Origin: Nitrosomonas sp. Is35
Lineage (GTDB): Bacteria > Pseudomonadota > Gammaproteobacteria > Burkholderiales > Nitrosomonadaceae
Direction of reading: 5' to 3'
Assembly (NCBI RefSeq): GCF_033063295.1
Contig: NZ_JAWJZH010000001.1
Coordinates: 558,001-622,000 of the forward strand
DNA: 64,000 bases
In this document: positions 1 through 10,238 of the stretch, in pieces
How the letters are laid out: every line of letters begins with the position of its first letter
How positions within the stretch are numbered: position 1 is the stretch's first letter
Notes under the pieces: generated by a model
The model's input: only the letters and a program-made list of their open reading frames with translations
Databases searched by the model: none
What the model was told of the DNA's origin: nothing
Program-made: the position numbers and the translations under genes

Positions 1-2
1 GG

Positions 3-443
3 GGGGCGGTAAAAAATGTGATCACCATCGCAGCAGGCATTTCTGATGGCATCGGTTTTGGACATAATGCTAGGGCAGCACTGATTACACGAGGATTGTC
101 AGAAACTATGCGATTGGGGCTTGGCTTGGGAGGGGATATGAAAACCTTCATGGGACTGGCTGGAGTTGGTGACTTGATTCTGACTAGTACGGGAGATTTA
201 TCCAGAAACAGACAAGTCGGATTGATGCTGGCTGAAGGAAAATCGCTGGCGGATATTTTAAATGCATTAGGGCATGTCGCCGAAGGTGTGCACACGGCGA
301 AATCGGTTTTGCAATTAGGCAGGCAATTGAAGATTGAGATGCCCATTACTCAAGCGGTTTGCGATATTCTGCATGGCGTAGTATCCGCCAAGAAAGCAGT
401 CGAAGTGTTGTTAAATCGCGAACAGAAGTCGGAAATTTATTAG
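3..443 (+). CDS. gpsA: Glycerol-3-phosphate dehydrogenase [NAD(P)+], C-terminal part
   Basis: The reading frame is open from the first bases of the window, so this is the 3' end of a gene that starts upstream. It encodes about 146 residues of the C-terminal substrate-binding domain. The segment GAVKNV followed by a glycine-rich stretch with [12 protein letters not shown], and later [18 protein letters not shown], are hallmark GpsA sequences. The enzyme reduces dihydroxyacetone phosphate to sn-glycerol 3-phosphate in the cytoplasm for phospholipid synthesis. It ends at a TAG stop. A 237-base gap separates it from hupB, which has its own promoter. Confidence 0.95.
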   Translation, partial: GAVKNVITIAAGISDGIGFGHNARAALITRGLSETMRLGLGLGGDMKTFMGLAGVGDLILTSTGDLSRNRQVGLMLAEGKSLADILNALGHVAEGVHTAKSVLQLGRQLKIEMPITQAVCDILHGVVSAKKAVEVLLNREQKSEIY

Positions 444-595
444 CGTAGAATTTATCCAGAGAACTTCAAGTTGATTCTGCTTCTGGTGACTAGTTATTTG
501 TTTTTATGAAATTTTATAACTGATGCAGTTGGTCACCCTCCTCTGAAACGGTTGATTTGCTTGATAAATGGTGTGGTGAGAGCACGCTAATTCGC

Positions 596-624
596 TTGAC
601 CAGCCGTTAACAGCTTGATATAAG
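596..624 (+). promoter_or_regulatory. Sigma-70-type promoter of hupB
   Basis: TTGACC (596-601) and TATAAG (619-624) are separated by 17 bases; each hexamer matches the consensus at five of six positions. The site lies about 57 bases upstream of the hupB start codon and beyond the end of gpsA, so it most simply drives hupB and possibly the two tRNA genes behind it. Confidence 0.7.
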
Positions 625-680
625 AGCGTCTGCAGTACTTGCTTGTGATTTAATTACCATTAACCAAGAAGGGGAATTAT

Positions 681-953
681 ATGAACAAATCCGAACTCAT
701 CGAAGCTATCGCAAAATCGGCTAAAATTTCTAAAGCTTCTGCGGGCAGCGCATTGGATGGCGCATTAGCAGCAATAAAAGGGGCACTCAAAAAAAATGAA
801 AGTGTTACTTTGGTCGGATTTGGGACTTTTAAAGTAGGCACAAGGGCTGCGCGTACAGGCCGTAATCCCCGTACGGGTGCTGCAATTAAAATCAAAGCAG
901 CGAAGGTTCCTAAATTCAGTGCTGGTAAAGCGCTTAAAGATGCAGTAAACTAG
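681..953 (+). CDS. hupB: DNA-binding protein HU (beta-type)
   Basis: A 90-residue histone-like protein of the usual HU length. It starts [12 protein letters not shown], has the GFGTF turn near residue 47, and the DNA-clamping beta arm with the RNPRTG motif around residue 60. HU binds DNA as a dimer with little sequence specificity and bends and compacts the nucleoid. The start is supported by a purine-rich ribosome-binding site (AGAAGGGGAA) just upstream. Two tRNA genes and ppiD follow, close to the hupB-ppiD order common in proteobacteria. Confidence 0.97.
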   Translation: MNKSELIEAIAKSAKISKASAGSALDGALAAIKGALKKNESVTLVGFGTFKVGTRAARTGRNPRTGAAIKIKAAKVPKFSAGKALKDAVN

Positions 954-968
954 CGCACTTTCTTGACC

Positions 969-1044
969 GGGTGCTTAGCTCAGCTGGTAGAGCGTCGCCC
1001 TTACAAGGCGAATGTCGGCGGTTCGATCCCGTCAGCACCCACCA
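969..1044 (+). tRNA. tRNA-Val (anticodon UAC)
   Basis: A full cloverleaf can be drawn. The acceptor arm GGGTGCT pairs with AGCACCC, the anticodon loop CTTACAA carries TAC, the T loop is GTTCGATCC, and the CCA end is encoded. It begins 15 bases after the hupB stop codon and is followed by tRNA-Asp. Confidence 0.97.
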
Positions 1045-1063
1045 GTCAAATTTGCTAGTTCTA

Positions 1064-1140
1064 GGAGTGGTAGTTCAGTTGGTTAGAATACCGGCCTGTC
1101 ACGCCGGGGGTCGCGGGTTCGAGTCCCGTCCACTCCGCCA
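1064..1140 (+). tRNA. tRNA-Asp (anticodon GUC)
   Basis: The acceptor arm GGAGTGG pairs with CCACTCC. The anticodon loop CTGTCAC gives GTC, the T arm contains GGTTCGAGTCC, and the terminal CCA is encoded. It lies 19 bases after tRNA-Val, so the two are probably one transcript with hupB. Confidence 0.97.
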
Positions 1141-1218
1141 AATTAGGTTTATCAGCTTACGATAAGTAAAAAGTTATTTGATCGTCATTTCACTTTCTAG
1201 CATTCTCAGGTTCTAATT

Positions 1219-3102
1219 GTGTTTGATTTCGTCAACCGTAAAAAACGTGTCGTGCAAGTCTTTATGGGCTTGTTAATATTACCTTTCTTATTTTGGGGTG
1301 TTGAATCGTATCGTACGATGGGTGGCGAAGGTTATGTTGCGGTAGTGGATGGTGAAGAAATTCCACGGCGTGAATATGAGCAAGCATTACGTGATCATCA
1401 TGAAAGAATGCGCGCGATGTTGGGTGCAAATTTCGATAGTGCGATGCTGGATACTTTTGAGGTAAGAAACTCGGTGCTGGAAAAACTCATTCAGCAGAGA
1501 CTATTACATCGGGAAGCTGTTAGCAATGGTTTTACCGTACTCGATTCACAGCTAATCAAAACTCTCCGGGAAGCCCCCGCATTTCAAAAAGATGGTAATT
1601 TTTCCAAGCAGCAATACGAAGAATTGCTGCGCAATCAAGGGCTAACTCCGGCAGTATTTGAGTCGCGTGTGCGTCAGGAGCTTCTGCTTCAGCAATTGTT
1701 GGACGGTTACAGCGATAATGCATTTGCTCCCAAAGCAGTTGCTGAGAAAGTGCACTACCTCACTGAAGTTAAGCGCGAGATCAGTCAATCGCAGATCGCT
1801 CCTGAACAATTCCTATCGCAAGTGACACCGGAAGAATCCGACATTACCAGTTATTATGACAAGCATAGAGCTGACTTTGATTTGCCGGAACGTGCGCGAG
1901 TTGAATATTTGGTGTTATCGCTGGATGCAGTAGCAAAAAATGAAACAGTGAGTGACGAAGCGATTCATACTTATTTTTCCGAGCATCATAATGAGTTTGG
2001 TAAAGCCGAAGAACGCAAAGCCAGTCATGTTTTGATCAGTATTGCGGCTGATGCCACAGATGACGAGAAACGCGCAGCAAAAGAAAAAGCTGAAAGCATT
2101 CTGGAGAAAATTAAGCAAAATCCGGAGCAGTTCGCAGAAATTGCCAAGCAAGATTCAGATGATCCAGGTTCGGCAATGCGTGGTGGAGACCTCGGTTTTT
2201 TTGGTCGTGGTGTCATGGTTAAAGCCTTTGAAGATAAAATTTTTTCAATGCAACTGGACGAAGTGAGCGATATCGTGGAAACGAATTTTGGCTTCCATGT
2301 AATCAAGTTAACCGCTATCAAGGAAGAGAAACGTCCTGATCTGGAAGAAGTGCGGGAGCAGATTGCAAATAAGCTTAAATTAGAGATGGTGAGCAGTATT
2401 TTTGGGGAAATTGCTGAAGACTTCAGTAATATCGTTTATGAACAAGGCGATAGTCTGCAAGCTGCGGCAGAAAAGTTTGAACTATCCACACAAGAGAGTG
2501 ATTGGATAACAAGAGATAAGGCAGAGCCATCCATTCTTGCAAATGAGAAACTGTTGTCAGCAATTTTCTCAGCGGATGTGATTTCAAACCACCGTAATAC
2601 TGAAGCAATTGAAGTGAAACCCGACACATTTGTGTCAGCCCGCATTCTTGAGCATAAGCCAGCCACGACGCAATCGCTTGAGGTTGTTAGAGAGCAGATC
2701 GTGGGAAGGCTTAGAAAGCAAATGGCTGAAGCGAAAGCGGTGGAAGAAGGACAAGCAAAGCTCGTGCGCTTACAAGCTGGAGAAGAGGTAAGTGATGTCA
2801 TCTGGGACGAAGCCAAGCAGATCTCTTATATGCAGCCGCAAGGACTGGATCATGAAACATTAAGAGTTGTTTTTAGAGCGAAGACTAGTGCTCTGCCAGT
2901 GTATACGGGAGCAGTCAATCCAAAAGGCGGATTTAATTTAGTGCGAATCAATAAGATCGTTGAATCCGAATCTGCCGATAAGACTAAACTGGATGGCTTT
3001 ACCAAACAACTCCAGCAAATGATCACACAAGAAGAAGTCTCGTCATACTTAGCTGCACTCAGGCAGCGCTACGATGTAAAAGTTAAACAAGACAGCTTCT
3101 AG
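1219..3102 (+). CDS. ppiD: Periplasmic folding chaperone / peptidyl-prolyl isomerase PpiD
   Basis: A 627-residue inner-membrane-anchored periplasmic chaperone, typical PpiD length. A short cytoplasmic KKR-containing stub is followed by one transmembrane helix (about residues 11-28) and a SurA-like N-terminal chaperone region that opens with VVDGEEIPRREYEQALRDH. One parvulin domain lies at about residues 265-365 (SHVLISI, RGGDLGFFGRG, FGFHVIKL), followed by a C-terminal chaperone region. PpiD works at the SecYEG exit to assist folding of exported proteins. The start is GTG; no closer ATG gives the membrane anchor. Position after hupB agrees with the family's usual neighbourhood. Confidence 0.93.
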   Translation: MFDFVNRKKRVVQVFMGLLILPFLFWGVESYRTMGGEGYVAVVDGEEIPRREYEQALRDHHERMRAMLGANFDSAMLDTFEVRNSVLEKLIQQRLLHREAVSNGFTVLDSQLIKTLREAPAFQKDGNFSKQQYEELLRNQGLTPAVFESRVRQELLLQQLLDGYSDNAFAPKAVAEKVHYLTEVKREISQSQIAPEQFLSQVTPEESDITSYYDKHRADFDLPERARVEYLVLSLDAVAKNETVSDEAIHTYFSEHHNEFGKAEERKASHVLISIAADATDDEKRAAKEKAESILEKIKQNPEQFAEIAKQDSDDPGSAMRGGDLGFFGRGVMVKAFEDKIFSMQLDEVSDIVETNFGFHVIKLTAIKEEKRPDLEEVREQIANKLKLEMVSSIFGEIAEDFSNIVYEQGDSLQAAAEKFELSTQESDWITRDKAEPSILANEKLLSAIFSADVISNHRNTEAIEVKPDTFVSARILEHKPATTQSLEVVREQIVGRLRKQMAEAKAVEEGQAKLVRLQAGEEVSDVIWDEAKQISYMQPQGLDHETLRVVFRAKTSALPVYTGAVNPKGGFNLVRINKIVESESADKTKLDGFTKQLQQMITQEEVSSYLAALRQRYDVKVKQDSF

Positions 3103-3138
3103 TTTCCTGAATTTGTTGCCCCCTCCTGTGTTTAATAG

Positions 3139-3924
3139 CTAATCGTTGAGATTAAACGCAACGGTGTTGAATCCTGCATCGACATAAGTTATTTCCCCGG
3201 TAACGCCACTAGCAAGATCGCTGCATAAGAAAGCGGCAACGTTGCCGACCTCATCCGTGGTTACATTGCGGCGTAATGGTGAGACCTTCTCAGTATAACC
3301 TAACAACTTTCCAAAATTTCCAATACCTGCTGCGGCTAATGTCTTGATTGGACCGGCGGAGATAGCGTTGACGCGGATACCTTTCGGGCCCAGGCTGGAA
3401 GCCATAAAACGGACATTTGCTTCAAGACTGGCTTTAGCCAGGCCCATGACGTTATAGTTCGGCATGACCCGGACAGCACCCAAGTAACTCAATGTCAGAA
3501 AAGCGCCGTTGCGGTTTTGCATTAACGGTAGTGCGGCTTTGGCAAGTGCAGAAAAACTATAGGCGCTGATGTCATGCGCGATACGGAAAGCCTCCCGATT
3601 GACGCTGTCCAGGTAATCGCCGGTTAATGCTTCGCGCGGCGCGAAAGCAATGGAATGCACAATACAATCGAGTGAATCCCAGTGCTTCTGTAAGTTCTCG
3701 AAACATGCAGCGATTTCATTGTCATTGGCGACATCGCAAGGAAATAACAGATTACTATCAAATTCTGCCGCCAGCTTTTCCACCCGGCCACGAACTTCTT
3801 CGCCCTGATAAGTGAAAGCCAGTGACGCGCCTTCTCGTTTCATAGCTTTTGCAATACCGTAAGCAATGGAGCGGTTGCTGAGCAGCCCGGTGATGAGAAT
3901 GCGTTTATTTGCCAGAAACCCCAT
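3139..3924 (-). CDS. fabI: Enoyl-[acyl-carrier-protein] reductase (NADH)
   Basis: A 261-residue short-chain dehydrogenase-type enoyl-ACP reductase, the last step of each fatty-acid elongation cycle. The N-terminal nucleotide-binding segment [13 protein letters not shown] is typical of FabI. The catalytic set is Tyr147, Tyr157 and Lys164 in a Y-x6-K arrangement, essentially at FabI positions. The frame is open 33 codons further upstream, but the ATG at 3922-3924 is preceded by AAGGA at good spacing and gives the canonical start, so I use it. The gene is convergent with ppiD and divergent from the ABC binding-protein gene. Confidence 0.95.
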   Translation of the reverse strand: MGFLANKRILITGLLSNRSIAYGIAKAMKREGASLAFTYQGEEVRGRVEKLAAEFDSNLLFPCDVANDNEIAACFENLQKHWDSLDCIVHSIAFAPREALTGDYLDSVNREAFRIAHDISAYSFSALAKAALPLMQNRNGAFLTLSYLGAVRVMPNYNVMGLAKASLEANVRFMASSLGPKGIRVNAISAGPIKTLAAAGIGNFGKLLGYTEKVSPLRRNVTTDEVGNVAAFLCSDLASGVTGEITYVDAGFNTVAFNLND

Positions 3925-4062
3925 ATAATTTCCTTGTAGAATTGAGTCAATTGTCAAATTATAGCCGATGGGTGGCATAAGATGGAATTGTGTGAAGGAA
4001 GATATATAAGATGGTTGCGTCATTTTTACTTAAAACATGGATTCCATCGAATCAAAATTGCA

Positions 4063-6264
4063 ATGGATAAACGGATTCTCTTACCTGGATTGCTGATACT
4101 TTTGGCTTGGCTTACCGCATGCAGCGGGCATCAATGGAATAATCCCTATGCAGCGGAGGATGCGGGAAAAAACATTCTCTATACAGTATTCACAGAACGG
4201 CCTAAACATCTGGATCCGGTGCAATCCTATAGTTCAAACGAAATTCAATTCACTGCGCAAATCTATGAGCCTCCACTGCAATATCATTATTTAAAACGGC
4301 CATTCGTGTTGATTCCAGCAACAGCGGAAGAAATGCCCGTGGTGCAGTATTGGGATGTTCATGGTAATCAACTGCCGGGTGATGCGCTACCGGATGATAT
4401 TGCCTATAGCGTGTATGAAATTACAATCAAAGCGGGAATACATTTTCAACCACACCCGGCATTTGCCCGCGATGCGCAAAGTCACTGGTTGTATCATGAT
4501 CTAAACCGGCAGGAAATGGCGTCCGTGCGGAAACTTGCGGATTTTTCGCAAACCGGTACCAGGGAATTGGTGGCGGAAGATTATGTATATCAGATCAAGC
4601 GTTTAGCACATCCAAAATTGCATTCGCCGATTTACGGACTGATGGCTGATTATATTGCCGGACTCAGGGAATATGCCGATGTATTAAAGCAAGCCGATAA
4701 GGATCGGCCGGAAGAAAAAACATTCCTGGATTTAAGAGATTATCAATTGGAAGGCGTGCAAGTTGTAGATAGATATACTTACCGTATCACAATAAAAGGC
4801 AAGTATCCGCAATTTGTGTATTGGCTGGCGATGCCTTTTTTTGCTCCGATTCCGTGGGAGGCTGATCGTTTTTATTCGCAGCCAGGATTAAAACAAAAAA
4901 ACATTACATTGGATTGGTATCCAGTTGGCACTGGCCCCTATATGCTGACCGAGAACAATCCAAATTCACGAATGGTATTGGAAAAGAATCCCAATTTTCA
5001 TGATGAATACTATCCAGAACAAGGTATGCCGGGAGATGAGGAAAATGGACTTCTCATGGATGCCGGAAAGAAATTACCGTTCATTGATAAAATTATTTTC
5101 ACCCGGGAAAAGGAAAGTATTCCGAGATGGAATAAATTCCTGCAAGGTTATTACGATGCTAGTGGTATTGGCTCGGATAGTTTTGATCAAGCTGTGCAGC
5201 TGGTAGGGCAGGGTGAGGCGACGGTGACCGAGGCGATGGCTGAACAGGGGATACGGTTGGAGACGGCGGTGGCGGCATCGACATACTACATGGGATTTAA
5301 TATGCTCGATCCGGTCGTCGGTGGCAGAAATGCACGAGAGCGCGAATCGGCCAGAAAGCTGCGCCAAGCGATTTCGATCGCCGTGGATTACGAAGAGTTT
5401 ATTTCGATTTTTGCCAATGGCCGTGGAATGCCGGCCCAAAGCCCTATTTCGCCAGGCATTGCAGGTTACCGAGAGGGTGAGGAAGGCATCAATCCGGTGG
5501 TGTACGATTGGGTAAACGGTGAGCCGCAGCGTAAGTCAATTCAAGCTGCAAAAGCATTGCTGGCTGAGGCGGGTTATCCGGATGGAATAGATCAACGAAC
5601 CGGCGCGCCGCTCATTTTATATTTTGATGTCACTGCGCGTAGCGCTGAAGATAGATCCAGATTGGATTGGATGCGTAAGCAATTTCAGAAATTAAATATC
5701 CAGCTGGTCGTGAGAAGTACTGATTACAATCGCTTTCAAGACAAGATCCGCAAAGGGAATGCACAGATTTTTGAATGGGGCTGGAATGCCGACTATCCGG
5801 ATGCGGAAAATTTTTTATTCTTATTGTATGGCCCGCAACGTAAAGTAGGAAATAGTGGCGAGAATGCAGCAAATTATCACAACGCGGAATATGATCGCCT
5901 ATTTGAGCACATGAAAAATATGGAGGATGGGCCGCAGCGGCAACTGATTATTGACCGCATGGTTGAGATTCTACGCTTCGATGCGCCGTGGTTATGGGGG
6001 TATCATCCGAAGGATTATGGCTTGTACCACGATTGGTATCAGAATGTAAAATCCAACCGGATATCAAATAATAATCTGAAATATTTCAAAATCGATACTG
6101 CTTTGAGAACGAGCAAGCGCGCTGAATGGAATGAACCGGTTATATGGCCTGTCGTGTTGATTTTGGCTGTGCTGGCAGTCAGCTTTGTTCCCGCTGTGAA
6201 TGCTTTTCGCCGTCACGAGAGCAGTACCGCAGTGCGTGCAGCTTCTTCTGACGTTACAGGATAA
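4063..6264 (+). CDS. ABC transporter substrate-binding lipoprotein, peptide (family 5) type, with C-terminal membrane segment
   Basis: A protein of 733 residues starting MDKRILLPG. A signal sequence ends in the lipobox LTAC (Cys22), so it should be a lipoprotein. The body matches family-5 extracellular solute-binding proteins (OppA/DppA type), with a start region that includes PKHLDPVQSYSS and later AISIAVDYEEF. An extra hydrophobic helix near the C-terminus (about residues 690-710, IWPVVLILAVLAV) is unusual for this family and would anchor both ends. I chose the ATG at 4063 over an upstream start because it places the signal peptide at the N-terminus. A permease gene follows after 5 bases. 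Confidence 0.85.
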   Translation: MDKRILLPGLLILLAWLTACSGHQWNNPYAAEDAGKNILYTVFTERPKHLDPVQSYSSNEIQFTAQIYEPPLQYHYLKRPFVLIPATAEEMPVVQYWDVHGNQLPGDALPDDIAYSVYEITIKAGIHFQPHPAFARDAQSHWLYHDLNRQEMASVRKLADFSQTGTRELVAEDYVYQIKRLAHPKLHSPIYGLMADYIAGLREYADVLKQADKDRPEEKTFLDLRDYQLEGVQVVDRYTYRITIKGKYPQFVYWLAMPFFAPIPWEADRFYSQPGLKQKNITLDWYPVGTGPYMLTENNPNSRMVLEKNPNFHDEYYPEQGMPGDEENGLLMDAGKKLPFIDKIIFTREKESIPRWNKFLQGYYDASGIGSDSFDQAVQLVGQGEATVTEAMAEQGIRLETAVAASTYYMGFNMLDPVVGGRNARERESARKLRQAISIAVDYEEFISIFANGRGMPAQSPISPGIAGYREGEEGINPVVYDWVNGEPQRKSIQAAKALLAEAGYPDGIDQRTGAPLILYFDVTARSAEDRSRLDWMRKQFQKLNIQLVVRSTDYNRFQDKIRKGNAQIFEWGWNADYPDAENFLFLLYGPQRKVGNSGENAANYHNAEYDRLFEHMKNMEDGPQRQLIIDRMVEILRFDAPWLWGYHPKDYGLYHDWYQNVKSNRISNNNLKYFKIDTALRTSKRAEWNEPVIWPVVLILAVLAVSFVPAVNAFRRHESSTAVRAASSDVTG

Positions 6265-6269
6265 GTTAA

Positions 6270-7247
6270 ATGCTGAGTTATATCATCAGGCGCATTTTTT
6301 ATGCGATTCCGATCTTGATCGGAGTTAATCTCATTACATTCGTGTTGTTCTTTGTCGTGAATACACCCGATGACATGGCGCGGATGCAGCTTGGCATTAA
6401 GTATGTAACACCTGAAGCGATTGAAAAATGGAAGGCGGAGCGAGGTTATGATAAGCCGCTGTTATTCAATCAAGAAGCGGAAAATCTGAATAAATTGACC
6501 AATACGGTTTTTTTTGAGAAATCGGCATCCATGTTTATTTTTGATTTCGGCAAAGCGGATGATGGCCGGGATATTGCTCAGGAAATCAAGTCGCGCATGC
6601 TGCCAAGTCTGGCAATTGCTTTGCCGGTTTTTGTGTTGGGTTTGCTTGTGTATATTACTTTTGCGTTGCTGATGGTTTTTTTTCGTGCCACTTACATCGA
6701 TTTCCTGGGTGTGGTTTTATGCGTGGCATTGATGTCAATTTCCAGCTTATTTTATATCATCGTCGGACAATTCTTGATCAGTAAACTTTGGCATTGGGTG
6801 CCAATATCCGGTTACGAAACCGGACTGGATGCTGCGAAATTTTTATTTTTACCGGTTATCATTGGCGTGATCAGTAGCGCGGGATCCAATATACGCTGGT
6901 ATCGCACTATATTTCTGGAAGAGATGAACAAAGAATATGTGCGTACAGCCAGAGCCAAGGGACTATCCGAACGCATTGTGCTATTCCGGCATGTGCTTGG
7001 GAATGCGTTGATTCCAATTTTAACCGGTGCGGTTGTTGTGGTGCCTTTATTATTTCTCGGCAGTCTGCTGGTTGAATCGTTTTTTGGTATCCCTGGATTG
7101 GGCAGCTACACCATTGATGCGATTAATTCGCAGGATTTTGCGATTGTAAGGGCAATGGTTTTTCTAGGTTCTCTTTTATATATCGTAGGTTTGGTTCTGA
7201 CTGATATATCGTACACATTGGTCGATCCAAGAATTCGCTTGGCCTAA
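6270..7247 (+). CDS. ABC transporter permease, DppB/OppB type
   Basis: A 325-residue inner-membrane permease beginning MLSYIIRRIFYAIPILIGV, the standard opening of OppB/DppB permeases. Several hydrophobic helices follow. The cytoplasmic EAA-type loop reads EYVRTARAKGLSERIVLFRH, the site that docks to an ATPase subunit. It is five bases downstream of the substrate-binding lipoprotein gene and shares an operon with it. No second permease (OppC type) and no ATPase genes follow; the next feature is a tRNA operon. The rest of the transporter must be encoded elsewhere or be lost. Confidence 0.9.
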   Translation: MLSYIIRRIFYAIPILIGVNLITFVLFFVVNTPDDMARMQLGIKYVTPEAIEKWKAERGYDKPLLFNQEAENLNKLTNTVFFEKSASMFIFDFGKADDGRDIAQEIKSRMLPSLAIALPVFVLGLLVYITFALLMVFFRATYIDFLGVVLCVALMSISSLFYIIVGQFLISKLWHWVPISGYETGLDAAKFLFLPVIIGVISSAGSNIRWYRTIFLEEMNKEYVRTARAKGLSERIVLFRHVLGNALIPILTGAVVVVPLLFLGSLLVESFFGIPGLGSYTIDAINSQDFAIVRAMVFLGSLLYIVGLVLTDISYTLVDPRIRLA

Positions 7248-7393
7248 TGAGTTAAGAATGAAATTCACTATTTGTTTTCAAATTATGAAGTTTTGTGGCA
7301 TCGAAACATGCACTAACCTCTGTAATGTGTTCTTGTCAAAAACTGTGGATGGTATTAATCCCTATCTATCTACAATTGCCCGTTAAAACTAGA

Positions 7394-7422
7394 TTGACTT
7401 ATGCGTGCAATATATTCATAAT
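7394..7422 (+). promoter_or_regulatory. Promoter of the tRNA-tuf operon
   Basis: TTGACT (7394-7399) and CATAAT (7417-7422) have a 17-base spacer and end 14 bases before the first base of tRNA-Tyr. This is a good sigma-70-type site for the tRNA-Tyr/Gly/Thr-tuf transcript. Confidence 0.7.
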
Positions 7423-7436
7423 CGCCAGTTTCGTTC

Positions 7437-7522
<86 letters not shown>

Positions 7523-7605
7523 TTTTGGAAATGCAGTAGAAGAGCAGGGCGATAGCTCCTGCTAATATGGGTTTAAGTTGTGCTTCTTGCAAGTAGCGAA
7601 CTAGT

Positions 7606-7679
7606 GCGGGTGTAGCTCAATGGTAGAGCAGAAGCCTTCCAAGCTTACGATGAGGGTTCGATTCCCTTCACCCGCTCCA
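7606..7679 (+). tRNA. tRNA-Gly (anticodon UCC)
   Basis: The acceptor GCGGGTG pairs with CACCCGC. The anticodon loop CTTCCAA gives TCC, and CCA is encoded. The outermost anticodon-stem pair looks mismatched (G-A); the rest of the cloverleaf is regular. Confidence 0.95.
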
Positions 7680-7725
7680 AATGGGAATTAGCAAGTAAAA
7701 CGGTAAAGTAGAGTTGTTTATGCTT

Positions 7726-7800
<75 letters not shown>

Positions 7801-7851
7801 TAGGTTGTATGTAAAATTGTATGGTTAAAGCACGCAAAGGGGAAACAAGAC

Positions 7852-9042
7852 ATGGCAAAGAGTAAATTTGAGCGGTCGAAGCCACACGTAAATGTTGGTA
7901 CGATAGGGCACGTGGATCATGGTAAGACGACGCTGACGGCGGCGATTACGACGATATTGACGAAGAAATTTGGCGGAGAAGCGAAGAGCTACGATCAGAT
8001 TGACTCAGCACCCGAAGAGCGTGCGCGTGGGATTACCATTAATACGGCACACGTGGAATACGAAACGTCGAATCGTCATTATGCGCATGTGGACTGTCCT
8101 GGGCACGCGGATTATGTGAAAAACATGATCACGGGTGCGGCACAAATGGATGGAGCCATATTGGTAGTGTCGGCTGCCGATGGTCCAATGCCGCAAACAC
8201 GAGAACATATCCTGCTGGCGCGCCAAGTAGGCGTTCCTTACATCATTGTGTATATGAATAAAGCAGATATGGTGGATGACGCCGAGCTCATAGAGCTGGT
8301 GGAAATGGAAATACGCGAACTATTATCCAAATATGACTTTCCGGGTGATGACACTCCGATTATTGTAGGCTCGGCGCTGAAAGCGCTGGAAGGCGATCAA
8401 AGCGATATCGGAGAGCCTTCTATATTAAAATTGGCGGAAGCGCTGGATAGTTACATACCACAACCGGAACGCGCAATCGACGGCGCATTTATCATGCCGG
8501 TAGAAGATGTTTTCTCGATTTCGGGCCGTGGAACGGTTGTAACGGGACGGGTTGAAAGAGGCATCATCAAAGTAGGTGAAGAGATAGAGATCGTAGGTCT
8601 TAAACCCACACTGAAGACAGTATGCACGGGCGTTGAAATGTTCCGTAAACTATTGGATCAAGGTCAAGCCGGTGATAATGTGGGAATACTGCTACGTGGC
8701 ACGAAACGTGAAGAAGTAGAACGCGGACAAGTGCTGGCAAAACCGGGCAGCATATCGCCGCATACCAAATTTACAGCGGAAATATATGTATTAAGCAAGG
8801 AAGAGGGCGGAAGACATACCCCATTTTTCCCTGGTTATCGCCCACAGTTTTATTTCAGAACGACGGATGTTACGGGGGCGATTGAATTACCGGCGGGTAC
8901 GGAAATGGTAATGCCCGGGGATAACGTATCGGTAACGGTCAATCTGATAGCACCGATTGCGATGGAAGATGGATTGCGATTTGCGATACGGGAAGGCGGG
9001 CGTACGGTTGGCGCAGGCGTCGTCGCAAAAATTATTGAGTAG
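7852..9042 (+). CDS. tuf: Elongation factor Tu
   Basis: A 396-residue translational GTPase that delivers aminoacyl-tRNA to the ribosome. All G motifs are present: [10 protein letters not shown] near residue 19, [13 protein letters not shown] in switch [13 protein letters not shown] and NKAD. The two C-terminal beta-barrel domains follow. The start is preceded by AAAGGGGAAAC. The gene sits in the conserved order tRNA-Tyr-Gly-Thr-tuf-tRNA-Trp-secE-nusG. A second tuf copy next to fusA is usual in betaproteobacteria but is not in this window. Confidence 0.98.
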   Translation: MAKSKFERSKPHVNVGTIGHVDHGKTTLTAAITTILTKKFGGEAKSYDQIDSAPEERARGITINTAHVEYETSNRHYAHVDCPGHADYVKNMITGAAQMDGAILVVSAADGPMPQTREHILLARQVGVPYIIVYMNKADMVDDAELIELVEMEIRELLSKYDFPGDDTPIIVGSALKALEGDQSDIGEPSILKLAEALDSYIPQPERAIDGAFIMPVEDVFSISGRGTVVTGRVERGIIKVGEEIEIVGLKPTLKTVCTGVEMFRKLLDQGQAGDNVGILLRGTKREEVERGQVLAKPGSISPHTKFTAEIYVLSKEEGGRHTPFFPGYRPQFYFRTTDVTGAIELPAGTEMVMPGDNVSVTVNLIAPIAMEDGLRFAIREGGRTVGAGVVAKIIE

Positions 9043-9116
9043 ATTGTTGTGATAATAAAAGCAGAATAGTAATTGTTTTTTTTTTGTGGTTTTAGCTTCA
9101 GATTATTTCAGTTAAA

Positions 9117-9192
9117 AGGCCAGTAGCTCAATTGGCAGAGCGTCGGTCTCCAAAACCGAAGGTTGGGGGTTCGATGCCCTCCTGGCCTGCCA
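9117..9192 (+). tRNA. tRNA-Trp (anticodon CCA)
   Basis: The acceptor AGGCCAG pairs with CTGGCCT, followed by the discriminator G and an encoded CCA. The anticodon loop TCTCCAAAA carries CCA. It lies between tuf and secE as in other proteobacteria. Confidence 0.97.
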
Positions 9193-9338
9193 TTAACTGG
9201 ATTGCTTTGATAATAATTAAGAGACTTTTAGCTAGTAAATAGCGGTTTTGATTGTGGCAATAAAATGAGCTAATTCAGCTTTATAGTGCAATCGAATGTT
9301 TTTACACAATCGCAAAGGAATAAAAGGATTCAATAGAC

Positions 9339-9683
9339 GTGAATAAATTGAAGCTTGGACTTGTATTTGTATTTGTTATTGCTGGTGTGGCAGGTTTCAT
9401 TTATTTAAGTGAGAGCGCCATGGTTGTGCGCATATTGTCTATCCTGGCAGGATTTTTGCTAGCGGCGGTCACTGCAAGATTTACAACTCAAGGTCAGGAA
9501 TTTTATGTGTTTTGCAGAGAATCTTCTGAAGAAGCGAAGAAAGTAGTTTGGCCTAGCCGCAAGGAAACACTGCAAACATCCGGTGTGGTGTTTGCTTTTG
9601 TCATTGCCATGGCACTGTTTTTATGGTTGATTGATGCTGGGTTGATGTCACTTGTAAAAGTTATGATGAATCCGGATGCTTGA
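9339..9683 (+). CDS. secE: Preprotein translocase subunit SecE
   Basis: A 114-residue membrane protein with three predicted helices, the long SecE form found in proteobacteria. The conserved cytoplasmic amphipathic region (EEAKKVVWPSRKETLQT) precedes the last helix. SecE clamps SecY in the SecYEG protein-export channel. The start is GTG at 9339, with purine-rich AAAGGAATAAAAGGA about a dozen bases before it. nusG follows after 21 bases, the standard secE-nusG pairing. Confidence 0.95.
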   Translation: MNKLKLGLVFVFVIAGVAGFIYLSESAMVVRILSILAGFLLAAVTARFTTQGQEFYVFCRESSEEAKKVVWPSRKETLQTSGVVFAFVIAMALFLWLIDAGLMSLVKVMMNPDA

Positions 9684-9704
9684 TCACATCTCTCAGAGGA
9701 AAGA

Positions 9705-10238
9705 ATGGGTATGAAATGGTATGTGGTTCACGCTTATTCGGGTTATGAGAAAAGTGTACAGCGCGCATTAAAGGATCGTATTGAGCGAGCTGGCATGCAA
9801 GATAAATTTGGTCAAATTCTAGTGCCGGTTGAAGAGGTGATAGAAATGAAAAGCGGCCAAAAAAATATCAGTGAGCGTAAATTTTTTCCGGGCTATGTGC
9901 TCGTAGAAATGGAGATGTCTGATGATTCATGGCATCTGGTTAAGAATACCGAGAAAGTGACGGGTTTTGTCGGTGGTTCCGCTATGAAGCCTACACCGAT
10001 AAGTCAGAAGGAAGTCGATAATATACTCCATCAAATTCAAGAGGGTGTTGAGAAGCCAAAACCAAAAATTCTATTTGAAATTGGTGAAGCAGTCCGCGTT
10101 AAGGAAGGACCGTTTACAGATTTCCATGGCAATGTGGAAGATGTCAATTATGACAAAAGTAAACTCAGAGTCTCGGTTTCCATATTCGGACGTCCAACAC
10201 CAGTTGAGTTGGACTTCAATCAAGTAGAGAAATCCTAG
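9705..10238 (+). CDS. nusG: Transcription termination/antitermination protein NusG
   Basis: A protein of 177 residues with an N-terminal NGN domain ([26 protein letters not shown]) that binds the RNA polymerase clamp, and a C-terminal KOW domain ([20 protein letters not shown]). NusG raises processivity and links polymerase to Rho or the ribosome. The start at 9705 has AGAGGAAAG just upstream; an alternative ATG two codons later would change little. It lies immediately upstream of the rplKAJL-rpoBC genes, as usual. Confidence 0.97.
   Translation: MGMKWYVVHAYSGYEKSVQRALKDRIERAGMQDKFGQILVPVEEVIEMKSGQKNISERKFFPGYVLVEMEMSDDSWHLVKNTEKVTGFVGGSAMKPTPISQKEVDNILHQIQEGVEKPKPKILFEIGEAVRVKEGPFTDFHGNVEDVNYDKSKLRVSVSIFGRPTPVELDFNQVEKS

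Noticed and set aside
971..1165. Open frame of 64 codons across the two tRNA genes
   Set aside because: It lies wholly over tRNA-Val and tRNA-Asp and has no ribosome-binding site.
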